Shown here: piece by piece, positions 1-6,323 of the stretch
Layout of the letters: every line of letters begins with the position of its first letter
Position numbering within the stretch: position 1 is the first letter of the stretch
Assembly (NCBI GenBank): GCA_029240955.1
Contig: JARDZH010000065.1
Location: forward strand, 1-7,845
Length of the DNA: 7,845 bases
Origin: Pseudomonas sp.
GTDB taxonomy: Bacteria; Pseudomonadota; Gammaproteobacteria; Pseudomonadales; Pseudomonadaceae
Direction: 5' to 3'
Translations under genes and position numbers: made by a program
The notes under the pieces: model-generated
The model's database searches: none
What the model was told of the DNA's origin: nothing
What the model saw: only the letters and a program-made list of their open reading frames with translations

Positions 1-90
1 GCAGTGCAAAGCGCATTCGAAAGGTGGCTTGCTGTGGATAACTTCAAGGATGGGCTGCAGCTCAAAGGGCTTGAGGCGTTCAGAGCCTGA
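1..90 (+). CDS. Possible C-terminal tail of an unidentified protein (5' end outside window)
   Basis: Frame 1 is open from the left edge to a TGA at 88-90, giving 29 residues that end in LKGLEAFRA. The stretch looks protein-like, with mixed charged and aromatic residues such as FERWLAVDNFKDG. It would be convergent with the pyc operon, whose terminator lies just beyond. An open frame of this length can occur by chance and the opposite strand is also fairly open here, so this is only a candidate. I do not recognise the family. Confidence 0.22.
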   Translation, partial: AVQSAFERWLAVDNFKDGLQLKGLEAFRA

Positions 91-111
91 TAGCTGACAG
101 CTGGCATGAGC

Positions 112-136
112 AAAAAAAGGGAGCCCGAAGGCTCCC
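112..136 (-). terminator. Intrinsic terminator of the pycA-pycB operon
   Basis: Read on the minus strand, GGGAGCC, loop TTCG and GGCTCCC form a perfect 7-bp GC-rich stem (119-136). It is followed directly by seven T residues (112-118). It lies 39 bp past the pycB stop codon, where the operon transcript should end. The plus strand has no T-run directly after the stem, so termination is best read as minus-strand only. A weaker 4-bp stem (158-169, also with a TTCG loop on the minus strand) lies between the stop codon and the terminator. Confidence 0.92.
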
Positions 137-175
137 AGAGGTAAACGTTTTCATCAGGCCGCGAACGGCTCAAGG

Positions 176-1996
176 TCAGCCTTCGATCTCGACCAGTATC
201 TCGCCCGGATTCACGCGGTCGCCCTTGGCTACATGGATGGCCACAACTTTGCCGGCGATGGATGCCTGGACTTCGGTTTCCATCTTCATCGCCTCTGTGA
301 TCAACACCGACTGACCCACTTTGACCATGTCGCCTTCCTGAACCAGAACATCGACGATGTTCCCGGGCATCGTCGTGCTGACGTGGCCTGGTGCGCTGGC
401 CTGCTTGCGCTTGCTGGCGCTGCCGACGAACTCGTTGAGCGGCTCGAACACCACTTCTTCGGGCATGCCGTCGATGGACAGATAGAAATGACGCTTGCCC
501 TCGGCCTTGACGCCGACACCGGTGATGTCGACCCGGTACGTTTCACCGTGCACATCGATGACGAACTCGGTCGGTACACCTTCACCGCCAGCCTGCGCAA
601 CGGCGCCAGCTTCGGGAATCGGCAGCAGCACTTCGGGCGACAGGGTTCCGGCAGCCCGCTCTTCGAGAAACTTGCGGCCAATATCCGGAAACATGGCAAA
701 GGTCAGCACGTCTTCTTCGCACGTCGCCAGCTCACCGATCTCATTTCGTAGCTTGTCCATTTCCGGCTTGAGCAGATCAGCGGGCCGCACCTCGATCAGC
801 TCTTCGTTGCCAATGGCCTGACGCCGCAGCTTTTCGTCGACCTGACCAGGCGCGCGTCCGTAGCGGCCCTGCAGGTACAACTTCACCTCGTTAGTGATGG
901 TTTTGTAGCGCTCTCCCGCCAGCACGTTGAAGAACGCCTGCGTCCCGACGATCTGCGAGGTTGGCGTCACCAGCGGCGGGTAGCCCAGATCCTTGCGCAC
1001 ACGCGGGATCTCGGCCAGCACCTCGTTCATCCGGCTGAGCGCGCCCTGCTCCTTGAGCTGATTGGCCAGATTGGAAATCATCCCTCCCGGCACCTGATTG
1101 ACCTGAACGCGAGTATCGACTGCGGTGAATTCGCTCTCGAACTGGTGATACTTCTTACGTACCGCATAGAAGTACAGCCCGATTTCCTGAAGCAGTTCCA
1201 GGTCCAGGCCTGTATCGAACTCGGTGTCTTTGAGGGCAGCAACCATCGATTCCGTACCCGGATGGCTGGTGCCCCAGGCGAAGCTGGAGATCGCGGTGTC
1301 GATGTGGTCCGCACCGCATTCGACGGCTTTGAGCTGACACATCGCGGCCATGCCGGACGTGTCATGGGAGTGGACGAAAACCGGTAACGACTGCTCTGCC
1401 TTGAGCGCTTTGACCAATTGACCCGTAGCGAAAGGCGTGAGCAGGCCTGCCATGTCCTTGATCGCAACCGAATCACAGCCCATCGCCTCCATTTGCCGGG
1501 CCTGAGCCACAAAAGCGTCGATGGTATGCACCGGGCTGGTCGTGTAGGCGATGGTGCCCTGGGCATGCTTGCCGGCTGCCTTGACCGCTTCGATGGCGAC
1601 TTGCAGGTTACGCACATCGTTCATCGCATCGAAGATACGGAACACATCGATGCCGTTCTCAGCCGCCTTGGCGACGAACGCTTTGACCACATCGTCGCTG
1701 TAATGCCGATAGCCCAGCAGGTTCTGGCCACGCAGCAGCATCTGCAGACGCGTGTCAGGCAAGGCCGCGCGCAACTGGCGCAGACGCTCCCAAGGGTCTT
1801 CCTTGAGAAAGCGCACGCAGGCATCGAACGTCGCGCCGCCCCAGACTTCCAGTGACCAATAACCGACCTGATTGAGCTTGTCGCAAATCGGCAGCATGTC
1901 TTCGGTGCGCATGCGGGTCGCCAGCAGCGATTGATGGGCGTCGCGCAGGATGGTGTCGGTGACGGTAATACGCTTTGCAGGTGCAGAGTTGCTCAT
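176..1996 (-). CDS. pycB: Pyruvate carboxylase subunit B (carboxyltransferase + biotin carrier)
   Basis: This 606-residue subunit moves the carboxyl group from carboxybiotin to pyruvate, giving oxaloacetate; it acts in the cytoplasm. The carboxyltransferase barrel is N-terminal: ILRDAHQS near 16-23 (metal-ligand Asp19), EVWGGATFD at 50-58, the SVAIKDMAGLL lysine Lys180 that is carboxylated in this family, and the metal-binding HSHD at 209-212. After a PYC_OADA-type middle region comes a biotinyl domain (about 535-606) with EAMKM, whose biotin lysine is Lys571. The start is the ATG at 1996, preceded by GAGGAA seven bases upstream. A GTG at 2011 in the same frame would add five residues but has no ribosome site. 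Databases often call this family oxaloacetate decarboxylase alpha chain (oadA). No sodium-pump beta or gamma subunit gene is next to it, and its partner is a biotin carboxylase, so pyruvate carboxylase is the better name. The two-subunit enzyme is established in P. aeruginosa (PA5436/PA5435). Confidence 0.96.
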   Translation of the reverse strand: MSNSAPAKRITVTDTILRDAHQSLLATRMRTEDMLPICDKLNQVGYWSLEVWGGATFDACVRFLKEDPWERLRQLRAALPDTRLQMLLRGQNLLGYRHYSDDVVKAFVAKAAENGIDVFRIFDAMNDVRNLQVAIEAVKAAGKHAQGTIAYTTSPVHTIDAFVAQARQMEAMGCDSVAIKDMAGLLTPFATGQLVKALKAEQSLPVFVHSHDTSGMAAMCQLKAVECGADHIDTAISSFAWGTSHPGTESMVAALKDTEFDTGLDLELLQEIGLYFYAVRKKYHQFESEFTAVDTRVQVNQVPGGMISNLANQLKEQGALSRMNEVLAEIPRVRKDLGYPPLVTPTSQIVGTQAFFNVLAGERYKTITNEVKLYLQGRYGRAPGQVDEKLRRQAIGNEELIEVRPADLLKPEMDKLRNEIGELATCEEDVLTFAMFPDIGRKFLEERAAGTLSPEVLLPIPEAGAVAQAGGEGVPTEFVIDVHGETYRVDITGVGVKAEGKRHFYLSIDGMPEEVVFEPLNEFVGSASKRKQASAPGHVSTTMPGNIVDVLVQEGDMVKVGQSVLITEAMKMETEVQASIAGKVVAIHVAKGDRVNPGEILVEIEG

Positions 1997-2003
1997 TGTT
2001 CTA

Positions 2004-2009
2004 TTCCTC
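2004..2009 (-). promoter_or_regulatory. Ribosome binding site of pycB
   Basis: GAGGAA on the minus strand, seven bases before the ATG at 1996. It overlaps the TGA stop codon of pycA (2008-2010), an arrangement that favours translational coupling of the two subunits. It decides the pycB start in favour of 1996 over the GTG at 2011. Confidence 0.85.
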
Positions 2010-3423
2010 ACAGGCCCGCGTGGGCGGCGATGGCGGCGGCGATCGCCAGGGCGAGTTCTTCAGGTTTGCGCTTGATCGAGTAGTTGGTCAGTTCCGGATG
2101 ACTTTCCACAAAGCTGGTGTTGAACCGGCCACTGCGAAACTCCGGATTGCGCAGGATTTCCTGGTAATACGCGGCGGTCGTCTTGACCCCTTGCAGGCGC
2201 ATGTCATCGAGCGCGCGCAGGCCGCGGTCCATGGCCTCTTCCCAGGTCAGCGCCCAGACAATCAGCTTCAGACACATCGAGTCGTAGAACGGCGGGATGG
2301 TGTAGCCGGTATAGATCGCCGTATCCGTCCGAACACCAGGGCCGCCCGGCGCGTAATAGCGAGTGATCTTGCCGAAGCTGGGGAGGAAGTTGTTCTTGGG
2401 ATCTTCTGCGTTGATCCGGAACTGCAGAGCGAACCCGCGGTGAATGATGTCTTCCTGCTTGACCGACAACGGTAAGCCGGACGCAATGCGGATCTGCTCG
2501 CGAACGATGTCGATACCGGTGATTTCTTCGGTGATCGTGTGTTCCACCTGAACACGGGTGTTCATTTCCATGAAGTACACCTCGCCATCGGCGAGCAGAA
2601 ACTCCACAGTGCCGGCGTTCTCGTAGCCCACCGCTTTGGCCGCGCGCACCGACAGGTCGCCAATGTAGGCACGCTGCTCGGGGGTGAGCTGCGGGCTTGG
2701 TGCGATCTCGATCAGTTTTTGGTTACGGCGCTGGATCGAGCAATCACGCTCGAACAGATGCACCACGTTGCCAAAGCTGTCGCCCAGAATCTGGGCTTCG
2801 ATGTGCTTTGGATTGACGATGCACTTTTCGAGAAAGACTTCGGCAGAACCGAAAGCCTTGGTGGCCTCGGAAATGACACGCGGGAAAGCCTGCTCCAGTT
2901 CGTGACGACTGTTACAACGCCGAATACCGCGACCGCCGCCGCCGGAAGTCGCCTTGAGCATGACCGGATAGCCGATCCTGTCTCCTTCGAGCAACGCTTC
3001 CTGAACATCTGCGACATTGCCTTCGGTGCCGGGTGTCACAGGCACGCCGGCCTTGATCATGCTACGCCGCGCTTCGGTCTTGTCGCCCATGCGCCGGATG
3101 ACTTCCGCTGCCGGACCAATGAACTTGATCCCCCGTTCGGCGCAGATCTCGGCCAGTTCGGCATTTTCCGACAGGAAACCGTACCCTGGGTGCAGTGCGT
3201 CACAACCCGTCTCTACCGCAAGATTCACCAGTTTGCGCGGGTTCAGATAACCCTCGAGCGGTTCGGCGCCGATGCTATAGGCTTCATCCGCCCGCTTCAC
3301 ATGCAATGCATGCCGGTCGGCATCCGAAAAGATGGCCACCGAACGAATGCCCATCTCGGCGCAGGCGCGCACGATTCGAACGGCAATCTCTCCGCGGTTG
3401 GCGATCAATATTTTTGTTATCAC
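2008..3423 (-). CDS. pycA: Pyruvate carboxylase subunit A (biotin carboxylase)
   Basis: This 471-residue ATP-grasp enzyme carboxylates the biotin on PycB using ATP and bicarbonate, the first half-reaction of pyruvate carboxylase. Visible landmarks are the N-terminal ILIANRGEIAVR (5-16), HPGYGFLSEN (78-87), the glycine-rich ATP loop GGGGRG (161-166) after Lys157, ERDCSIQRRNQK (225-236), the metal and catalytic segment EMNTRVQVEH (286-295) and the C-terminal-domain motif RINAEDP (336-342). All the expected biotin carboxylase signatures are present and the length is normal. I chose the GTG at 3423 because GAGGAA lies six bases upstream and the product then begins (M)ITKILIANRGE like its relatives. 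The in-frame ATG at 3441 has no ribosome site. Only 11 bases separate it from pycB, so the two form one operon. A paralogous AccC for fatty-acid synthesis has the same motifs, but the pycB and pycR neighbours identify this copy. Confidence 0.95.
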   Translation of the reverse strand: MITKILIANRGEIAVRIVRACAEMGIRSVAIFSDADRHALHVKRADEAYSIGAEPLEGYLNPRKLVNLAVETGCDALHPGYGFLSENAELAEICAERGIKFIGPAAEVIRRMGDKTEARRSMIKAGVPVTPGTEGNVADVQEALLEGDRIGYPVMLKATSGGGGRGIRRCNSRHELEQAFPRVISEATKAFGSAEVFLEKCIVNPKHIEAQILGDSFGNVVHLFERDCSIQRRNQKLIEIAPSPQLTPEQRAYIGDLSVRAAKAVGYENAGTVEFLLADGEVYFMEMNTRVQVEHTITEEITGIDIVREQIRIASGLPLSVKQEDIIHRGFALQFRINAEDPKNNFLPSFGKITRYYAPGGPGVRTDTAIYTGYTIPPFYDSMCLKLIVWALTWEEAMDRGLRALDDMRLQGVKTTAAYYQEILRNPEFRSGRFNTSFVESHPELTNYSIKRKPEELALAIAAAIAAHAGL

Positions 3424-3429
3424 TGGCTC

Positions 3430-3435
3430 TTCCTC
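3430..3435 (-). promoter_or_regulatory. Ribosome binding site that selects the pycA GTG start
   Basis: GAGGAA on the minus strand, six bases upstream of the GTG at 3423. The alternative ATG (3441) lies upstream of this site and has no purine-rich sequence at a usable distance. Confidence 0.8.
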
Positions 3436-3535
3436 AACCATAAGGATCGTCGGCCCTTCAAGGCCGCTCAGCGTGTGGCGCGATGCCGCAGGAGCACCCT
3501 AAGCCGGATCAGCGATTAACAAAAATGAGTAAAAA

Positions 3536-3565
3536 TTGGGAGGACCATAAGTAAAAGCTTATAGT
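3536..3565 (+). promoter_or_regulatory. Candidate sigma-70 promoter of pycR
   Basis: TTGGGA (3536-3541), an 18-bp spacer and TATAGT (3560-3565) match the sigma-70 consensus at four and five of six positions. The predicted start near 3572 leaves a leader of about 26 bases, which contains the GGAG ribosome site. Assigned by eye only. Confidence 0.5.
3547..3562. promoter_or_regulatory. Inverted repeat, candidate PycR operator
   Basis: ATAAG-N6-CTTAT is a perfect 5-bp-arm dyad lying between the -35 and -10 of the candidate pycR promoter and touching the -10. LysR-type regulators bind A/T-rich interrupted dyads and commonly repress their own gene this way. The spacing is not exactly the classic T-N11-A. 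A second, weaker dyad, ATAG-N12-CTAT, follows at 3561-3580. That these sites bind PycR is inference. Confidence 0.4.
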
Positions 3566-3597
3566 CAGCATTTCAGCTATTGGCCGGAGCATCACCC

Positions 3598-4542
3598 ATG
3601 CGTAAGTCATTGATGCGTATGACATTGCGCCAGCTGCGCATTTTCAATGAAGTGTGCGATCTGCGCTCCTACAGCCGCGCAGCAGAGGAAATGTCGCTGA
3701 CCCAGCCTGCGGTGAGCCTGCAGATCCGCCAACTGGAAGAGTCGGTCGGTCAGCCGCTGTTCGAATATGTCGGCAAAAAGCTGTATCTCACCGAGGCTGC
3801 GGAAGCCTTGCAGCAAGCGAGCCGGGACATTTTCGGGCGTTTGGAGAATCTCGACATGCAGCTGTCCGACATGCAGGGTTCGCTGCAGGGCCAGCTGAAA
3901 CTTGCGATCGAGTCGAGCTGCAAATACTTCATTCCGCATCTGTTCGCAGCGTTCAAGCGCACATATCCGGAAGTAAGCCTCAACCTTACGGTGGTCAACC
4001 GCAATCAGGTCATTCGACGCTTATCGGATAACCGCGACGATCTGGTTGTGATGTCGATGGTTCCGCAAGACATGGGGCTGGAATTCCTGCCGTTTCTGAA
4101 TAATCCGATCATCGCCGTCGCGCCTCCTGATCACCCACTGTGCACATCCGAGCAACTGAGTTTGAGCGAGCTGGAGCCATGGCCTCTGTTGATTCGCGAG
4201 TCTGGCTCGGGAACGCGGCGGGCGTGCGAAGAGTATTTCAAGGAGAAGCGCGTGCATTTCACCCAGACGCTGGAAGTGTCATCCAGCGAGGCGCAGCGCG
4301 AATGCGTGATCGCAGGCCTGGGGCTGGCCCTGCTGACTCGGCACGCGGTCAGTCAGGAACTCGCCACCGGCGCTCTGAAGGAGCTGCCCGTGGCGGAGTT
4401 GCCGTTATACCGCAGCTGGTGCGTGGTTCAGGCCAGGGACAAGCGCCTGTCGCCGGTCGCTCATGCCTTTCTCGGATTCATTCGCACCGAGCGGGCGCAG
4501 ATCAGCCAGCTTGTCGAACGTTTCGACGGGCGTCCACGCTAG
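3598..4542 (+). CDS. pycR: LysR-family transcriptional regulator PycR
   Basis: A 314-residue LysR-type regulator. The N-terminal winged helix-turn-helix is clear at about 9-68 (TLRQLRIFNEVC, SRAAEEMSLTQPAVSLQIRQLEE, PLFEYVGKK). A linker helix follows, then a periplasmic-binding-protein-like effector domain from about 95 to 300, which includes the RESGSGTR effector-pocket segment typical of the CbbR/CysB-like branch. The ATG at 3598 has GGAG eight bases upstream; in-frame ATGs at 3613 and 3619 are less well placed. Its divergent position next to pycA and the match recalled to PA5437 (PycR of P. aeruginosa, reported to affect lung persistence and pyruvate carboxylase) support the name. The effector ligand cannot be read from the sequence. 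Its last 41 bases overlap the end of the gene on the opposite strand. Confidence 0.92.
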   Translation: MRKSLMRMTLRQLRIFNEVCDLRSYSRAAEEMSLTQPAVSLQIRQLEESVGQPLFEYVGKKLYLTEAAEALQQASRDIFGRLENLDMQLSDMQGSLQGQLKLAIESSCKYFIPHLFAAFKRTYPEVSLNLTVVNRNQVIRRLSDNRDDLVVMSMVPQDMGLEFLPFLNNPIIAVAPPDHPLCTSEQLSLSELEPWPLLIRESGSGTRRACEEYFKEKRVHFTQTLEVSSSEAQRECVIAGLGLALLTRHAVSQELATGALKELPVAELPLYRSWCVVQARDKRLSPVAHAFLGFIRTERAQISQLVERFDGRPR

Positions 4543-4723
4543 AAGCTGCGGCTTGCCAGAGATGATCGGGCGCGCTGTCGAGGTAGTCGCACAGGTCCTG
4601 ATTGAGCTGGCGCGCTTCACTGTAGCTTTCGATCGCTCGGCGAAATTCCATGCGTCGCTGGTCTTCCTGCTGACGGCGGGTTTTCACTGCGCTTTTGGGC
4701 AAATCATCGTAGTGCCGAGCCAT
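4502..4723 (-). CDS. Small conserved hypothetical protein, PA3496-family-like
   Basis: A 73-residue, strongly charged protein with no signal peptide or membrane segment. The central part, KTRRQQEDQRRMEFRRAIESYSEARQLNQ (from about residue 14), is basic and helix-forming. It resembles, from memory, the KTRRQQEDQRRM core of the small pseudomonad proteins that databases name the PA3496 family (putative envelope integrity). That assignment is tentative. The ATG at 4723 has a good ribosome site, GGGAG, seven bases upstream, which argues for a real gene. Its 3' end overlaps the 3' end of pycR by 41 bases (4502-4542), so the transcripts are antisense there. No terminator is visible after either stop. 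The last 20 residues, rich in Ala and Arg, are encoded largely within the overlap. Confidence 0.75.
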   Translation of the reverse strand: MARHYDDLPKSAVKTRRQQEDQRRMEFRRAIESYSEARQLNQDLCDYLDSAPDHLWQAAASSVDARRNVRQAG

Positions 4724-4941
4724 GTTCTGTCTCCCAATACGTGGTGTGGGTGTACAGAGTGCTCTGGCGCAATGACGATAAAGCGGCGAATGGATGACAA
4801 GTTGATTAAGGTTCTTGCCCTGCTCCTACCCTAAAAATCCAAAAAAAATATATATGTAGTGCATTTGCCGCCTTCGCTTGAGAGATAGTAGCCCTGCAGC
4901 ACGCGAAACCCATCTCATCAAGCTATAGAAGGAACTAGGCA
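4724..4941. other. Divergent intergenic region with an A/T-rich tract
   Basis: This 218-bp gap must hold promoters for the minus-strand 73-residue gene and the plus-strand 103-residue gene. A markedly A/T-rich tract runs from about 4832 to 4856, including eight A residues followed by TATATATG. It contains -10-like TATATA (4849-4854) but no good -35 at the right distance. A 12-bp dyad, CAGAG-TG-CTCTG (4755-4766), lies 31 bases upstream of the minus-strand start codon. Nothing here supports a further gene. A long open frame across the region is antisense to the 73-residue gene. Confidence 0.5.
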
Positions 4942-5253
4942 ATGAGCATTCAAAGCAAAAACTGGATTGCACGCGACGACAGGATGCCGGGCGTCAACAC
5001 TCTTAAAGTTTCCGGAACCGTGACTGTCGGCACCAGCGACACCATCCCCGTTCTGGTTCGCAGCACCAAACCGGCTGTGTTCACCCATCTGGCGCTGGAA
5101 CTGAAGCTGGAAAGCCAAGGCATCGGTGCACAGGTCATGACCGATAAGCAGGTGGTTTACGCTCAGGCGAGCGGAGCGACTTTCACTTCGGTGAGCATCT
5201 ACTACAAAGACGAACTGCTGACGACCATCGATGACGTGGAAATCACACACTGA
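4942..5253 (+). CDS. Hypothetical protein of 103 residues, family not recognised
   Basis: The ATG at 4942 follows AAGGA with eight bases of spacing, and the frame ends in TGA at 5251-5253. Codon use looks like that of the neighbouring genes, so it is probably a genuine gene. The product has no signal peptide, transmembrane segment or cysteine. It alternates polar and hydrophobic residues throughout (TLKVSGTVTVGTSD, THLALELKLES, KQVVYAQASG, TSVSIYYKDELLTTIDDVEI), which predicts an almost all-beta fold such as a small sandwich or barrel. The N-terminus, SKNWIARDDRMPGVNTL, is distinctive. It is transcribed alone, divergent from the 73-residue gene and convergent with the RpiR-family regulator. 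I cannot assign a function. Confidence 0.8.
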   Translation: MSIQSKNWIARDDRMPGVNTLKVSGTVTVGTSDTIPVLVRSTKPAVFTHLALELKLESQGIGAQVMTDKQVVYAQASGATFTSVSIYYKDELLTTIDDVEITH

Positions 5254-5275
5254 TCCGAGAGCAGCAGTTTGTTAA

Positions 5276-5315
5276 CCTGGCTTCCGCTGAAACTACGGTT
5301 TCTGCGGGAGCCAGG
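5276..5315. terminator. Long hairpin between convergent genes, probable bidirectional terminator or 3' stabiliser
   Basis: CCTGGCT pairs with AGCCAGG, then a T/G wobble, CCGC with GCGG, a T/T mismatch and GAAAC with GTTTC, closing a TACG loop. That is 17 base pairs plus the wobble with a single mismatch. On the plus strand the loop is C(UACG)G, an unusually stable UNCG-type tetraloop. It lies 22 bases after the plus-strand stop (5253) and 26 bases from the minus-strand stop (5342). Neither side has a clear T-run, so classical intrinsic termination is uncertain; blocking of 3' exonucleases is an alternative role. Confidence 0.7.
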
Positions 5316-5341
5316 CCTTGCGCTTCGGCAGGCAGCCAACG

Positions 5342-6208
5342 TCAGTCGTCGTGGGATTTTATCGACTTGGGGGACAACCTGAGCCCGCGCAGACTGCGCT
5401 TCACGCTTTTCAGGTGATTAACCAGAGTCGGCCCGCGCGCCATGGCGACGCCCATGGCCAATACATCGATGACGACCAGATGAGCAATACGTGAGGTCAG
5501 CGGCGTGTAGATCTCGGTGTCTTCATGCACATCGATCGCCAGGTTAACCGACGACAACTCAGCCAACGGCGTCTGGCTTGGGCACAGCGTGATCAGTGTC
5601 GCCCCGGTTTCGCGCACCAGATTGGCGGTTATCAGCAAATCCTTCGAACGCCCGGACTGGGAGATGCACACGGCAACGTCTGTCGGCTTGAGCGTGACCG
5701 CCGACATCGCCTGCATATGTGGATCCGAATAGGCCGCCGCAGTCAGCAGCAATCGGAAGAACTTGTGCTGAGCGTCGGCTGCAACAGCTCCGGAAGCACC
5801 GAACCCATAGAACTCCACGCGGTTCGCACCCGCCATCGCAGTAACCGCCTGCTGCAACGCGTGGGTATCCAGATTCTCACGAACTTCCATCAAGGTATGC
5901 AGCGTGGTGTCGAATATCTTCAGGCTGAAGTCGGCAACAGAGTCGTCTTCGTGGATCGCGAACTGCCCGAAACTTGCGCCCGCAGCCAGGCTTTGTGCCA
6001 GTTTGAGCTTGAGGTCCTGAAAGCCCGTGCACCCGATCGCCCGGCAGAACCGCACGATAGTTGGTTCGCTGATACCTACACTGTGTGCCAGGTCAGCCAT
6101 GGAACTGTGCATGACGGCCGCAGGGTCGAGCAGCACATGATCGGCGACTTTGAGCTCCGATTTGCGCAGCAGGTGACGTGACTGGCCGATGTGTTGCAAC
6201 AGATTCAA
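5342..6208 (-). CDS. MurR/RpiR-family transcriptional regulator, HexR-like
   Basis: A 288-residue regulator with an N-terminal RpiR-type helix-turn-helix (about 1-75: SSMADLAHSVGISEPTIVRFCRAIGCTGFQDLKLKLAQS) and a C-terminal SIS sugar-phosphate-binding domain (about 125-260: FYGFGASGAVAADAQHKFFR and CISQSGRSKDL, whose Ser/Thr residues bind phosphosugars in this family). It is a paralog-type relative of HexR, which represses glucose and Entner-Doudoroff genes and responds to 2-keto-3-deoxy-6-phosphogluconate. The match recalled is PA5438 rather than the zwf-linked HexR, so I leave the symbol blank. The start is a TTG at 6208; no in-frame ATG is near. A weak AGAG lies eight bases upstream. A HexR-like palindrome overlaps its putative -10, suggesting autoregulation. 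Its own effector is unknown. Confidence 0.9.
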   Translation of the reverse strand: MNLLQHIGQSRHLLRKSELKVADHVLLDPAAVMHSSMADLAHSVGISEPTIVRFCRAIGCTGFQDLKLKLAQSLAAGASFGQFAIHEDDSVADFSLKIFDTTLHTLMEVRENLDTHALQQAVTAMAGANRVEFYGFGASGAVAADAQHKFFRLLLTAAAYSDPHMQAMSAVTLKPTDVAVCISQSGRSKDLLITANLVRETGATLITLCPSQTPLAELSSVNLAIDVHEDTEIYTPLTSRIAHLVVIDVLAMGVAMARGPTLVNHLKSVKRSLRGLRLSPKSIKSHDD

Positions 6209-6251
6209 GGGACTGACTCTATAGATAGGGTGGGCTGGGATGTAGCTTTCT

Positions 6252-6266
6252 TGTAGTTATACTACA
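6252..6266. promoter_or_regulatory. HexR/RpiR-type operator overlapping the regulator's -10
   Basis: TGTAGT-TAT-ACTACA is a perfect palindrome with 6-bp arms and a 3-bp centre. It is close to the TGTAAT-N3-ATTACA type motif known for HexR in gamma-proteobacteria; each arm differs at one position. On the minus strand it contains TATAAC (6256-6261), a good -10 that would start transcription about 40 bases before the TTG start of the RpiR-family gene. On the plus strand it contains TATACT (6258-6263), also -10-like. A further half-site, TGTAG (6241-6245), lies 11 bp away, one helical turn. No good -35 is visible for either direction. Confidence 0.68.
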
Positions 6267-6323
6267 TGGCCTGCGGATCGCACAGTTAAACGAAGCTGAA
6301 ACATGCCATTCCATTGAGCAAAA

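Larger units (their letters stand above)
3424..3597. promoter_or_regulatory. Divergent pycA-pycR control region
   Basis: This 174-bp gap lies between the divergently transcribed pycA and pycR genes, the usual layout in which a LysR-type protein controls its neighbour and itself. It is A/T-rich at 3516-3580, unlike the coding regions. A short inverted repeat, CGGCC-N6-GGCCG (3451-3466), falls in the likely pycA leader and could form a small hairpin. I could not find a convincing -35/-10 pair for pycA. If pycA depends on PycR as an activator, a weak promoter would be expected. Confidence 0.65.

Noticed and set aside
176..2011. Naming the pycB gene as oxaloacetate decarboxylase alpha subunit
   Set aside because: The domain order is shared, but there is no sodium-pump beta or gamma subunit gene beside it and its operon partner is a biotin carboxylase, which fits pyruvate carboxylase.
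2539..3519. 326-codon plus-strand open frame across pycA
   Set aside because: It is antisense to the strongly conserved biotin carboxylase gene and has no recognisable domain; long shadow frames are common opposite G/C-rich genes.
3499..3550. A standard promoter for pycA on the minus strand
   Set aside because: Several A/T-rich hexamers are present (for example GTTAAT), but none has a good partner at 16-18 bp.
4463..4834. 123-codon plus-strand open frame over the end of pycR and the 73-residue gene
   Set aside because: It contains a hydrophobic stretch that looks membrane-like, but it overlaps two better-supported genes and lacks a ribosome site.
5316..5340. Second hairpin after the long stem (CCTTGC...GCAGG around a TTCG)
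   Set aside because: The pairing needs a bulge and gives only a few pairs; too weak to call.
5525..6181. 218-codon plus-strand open frame opposite the RpiR-family gene
   Set aside because: It lies wholly within the conserved regulator in an antisense frame and has no plausible product.
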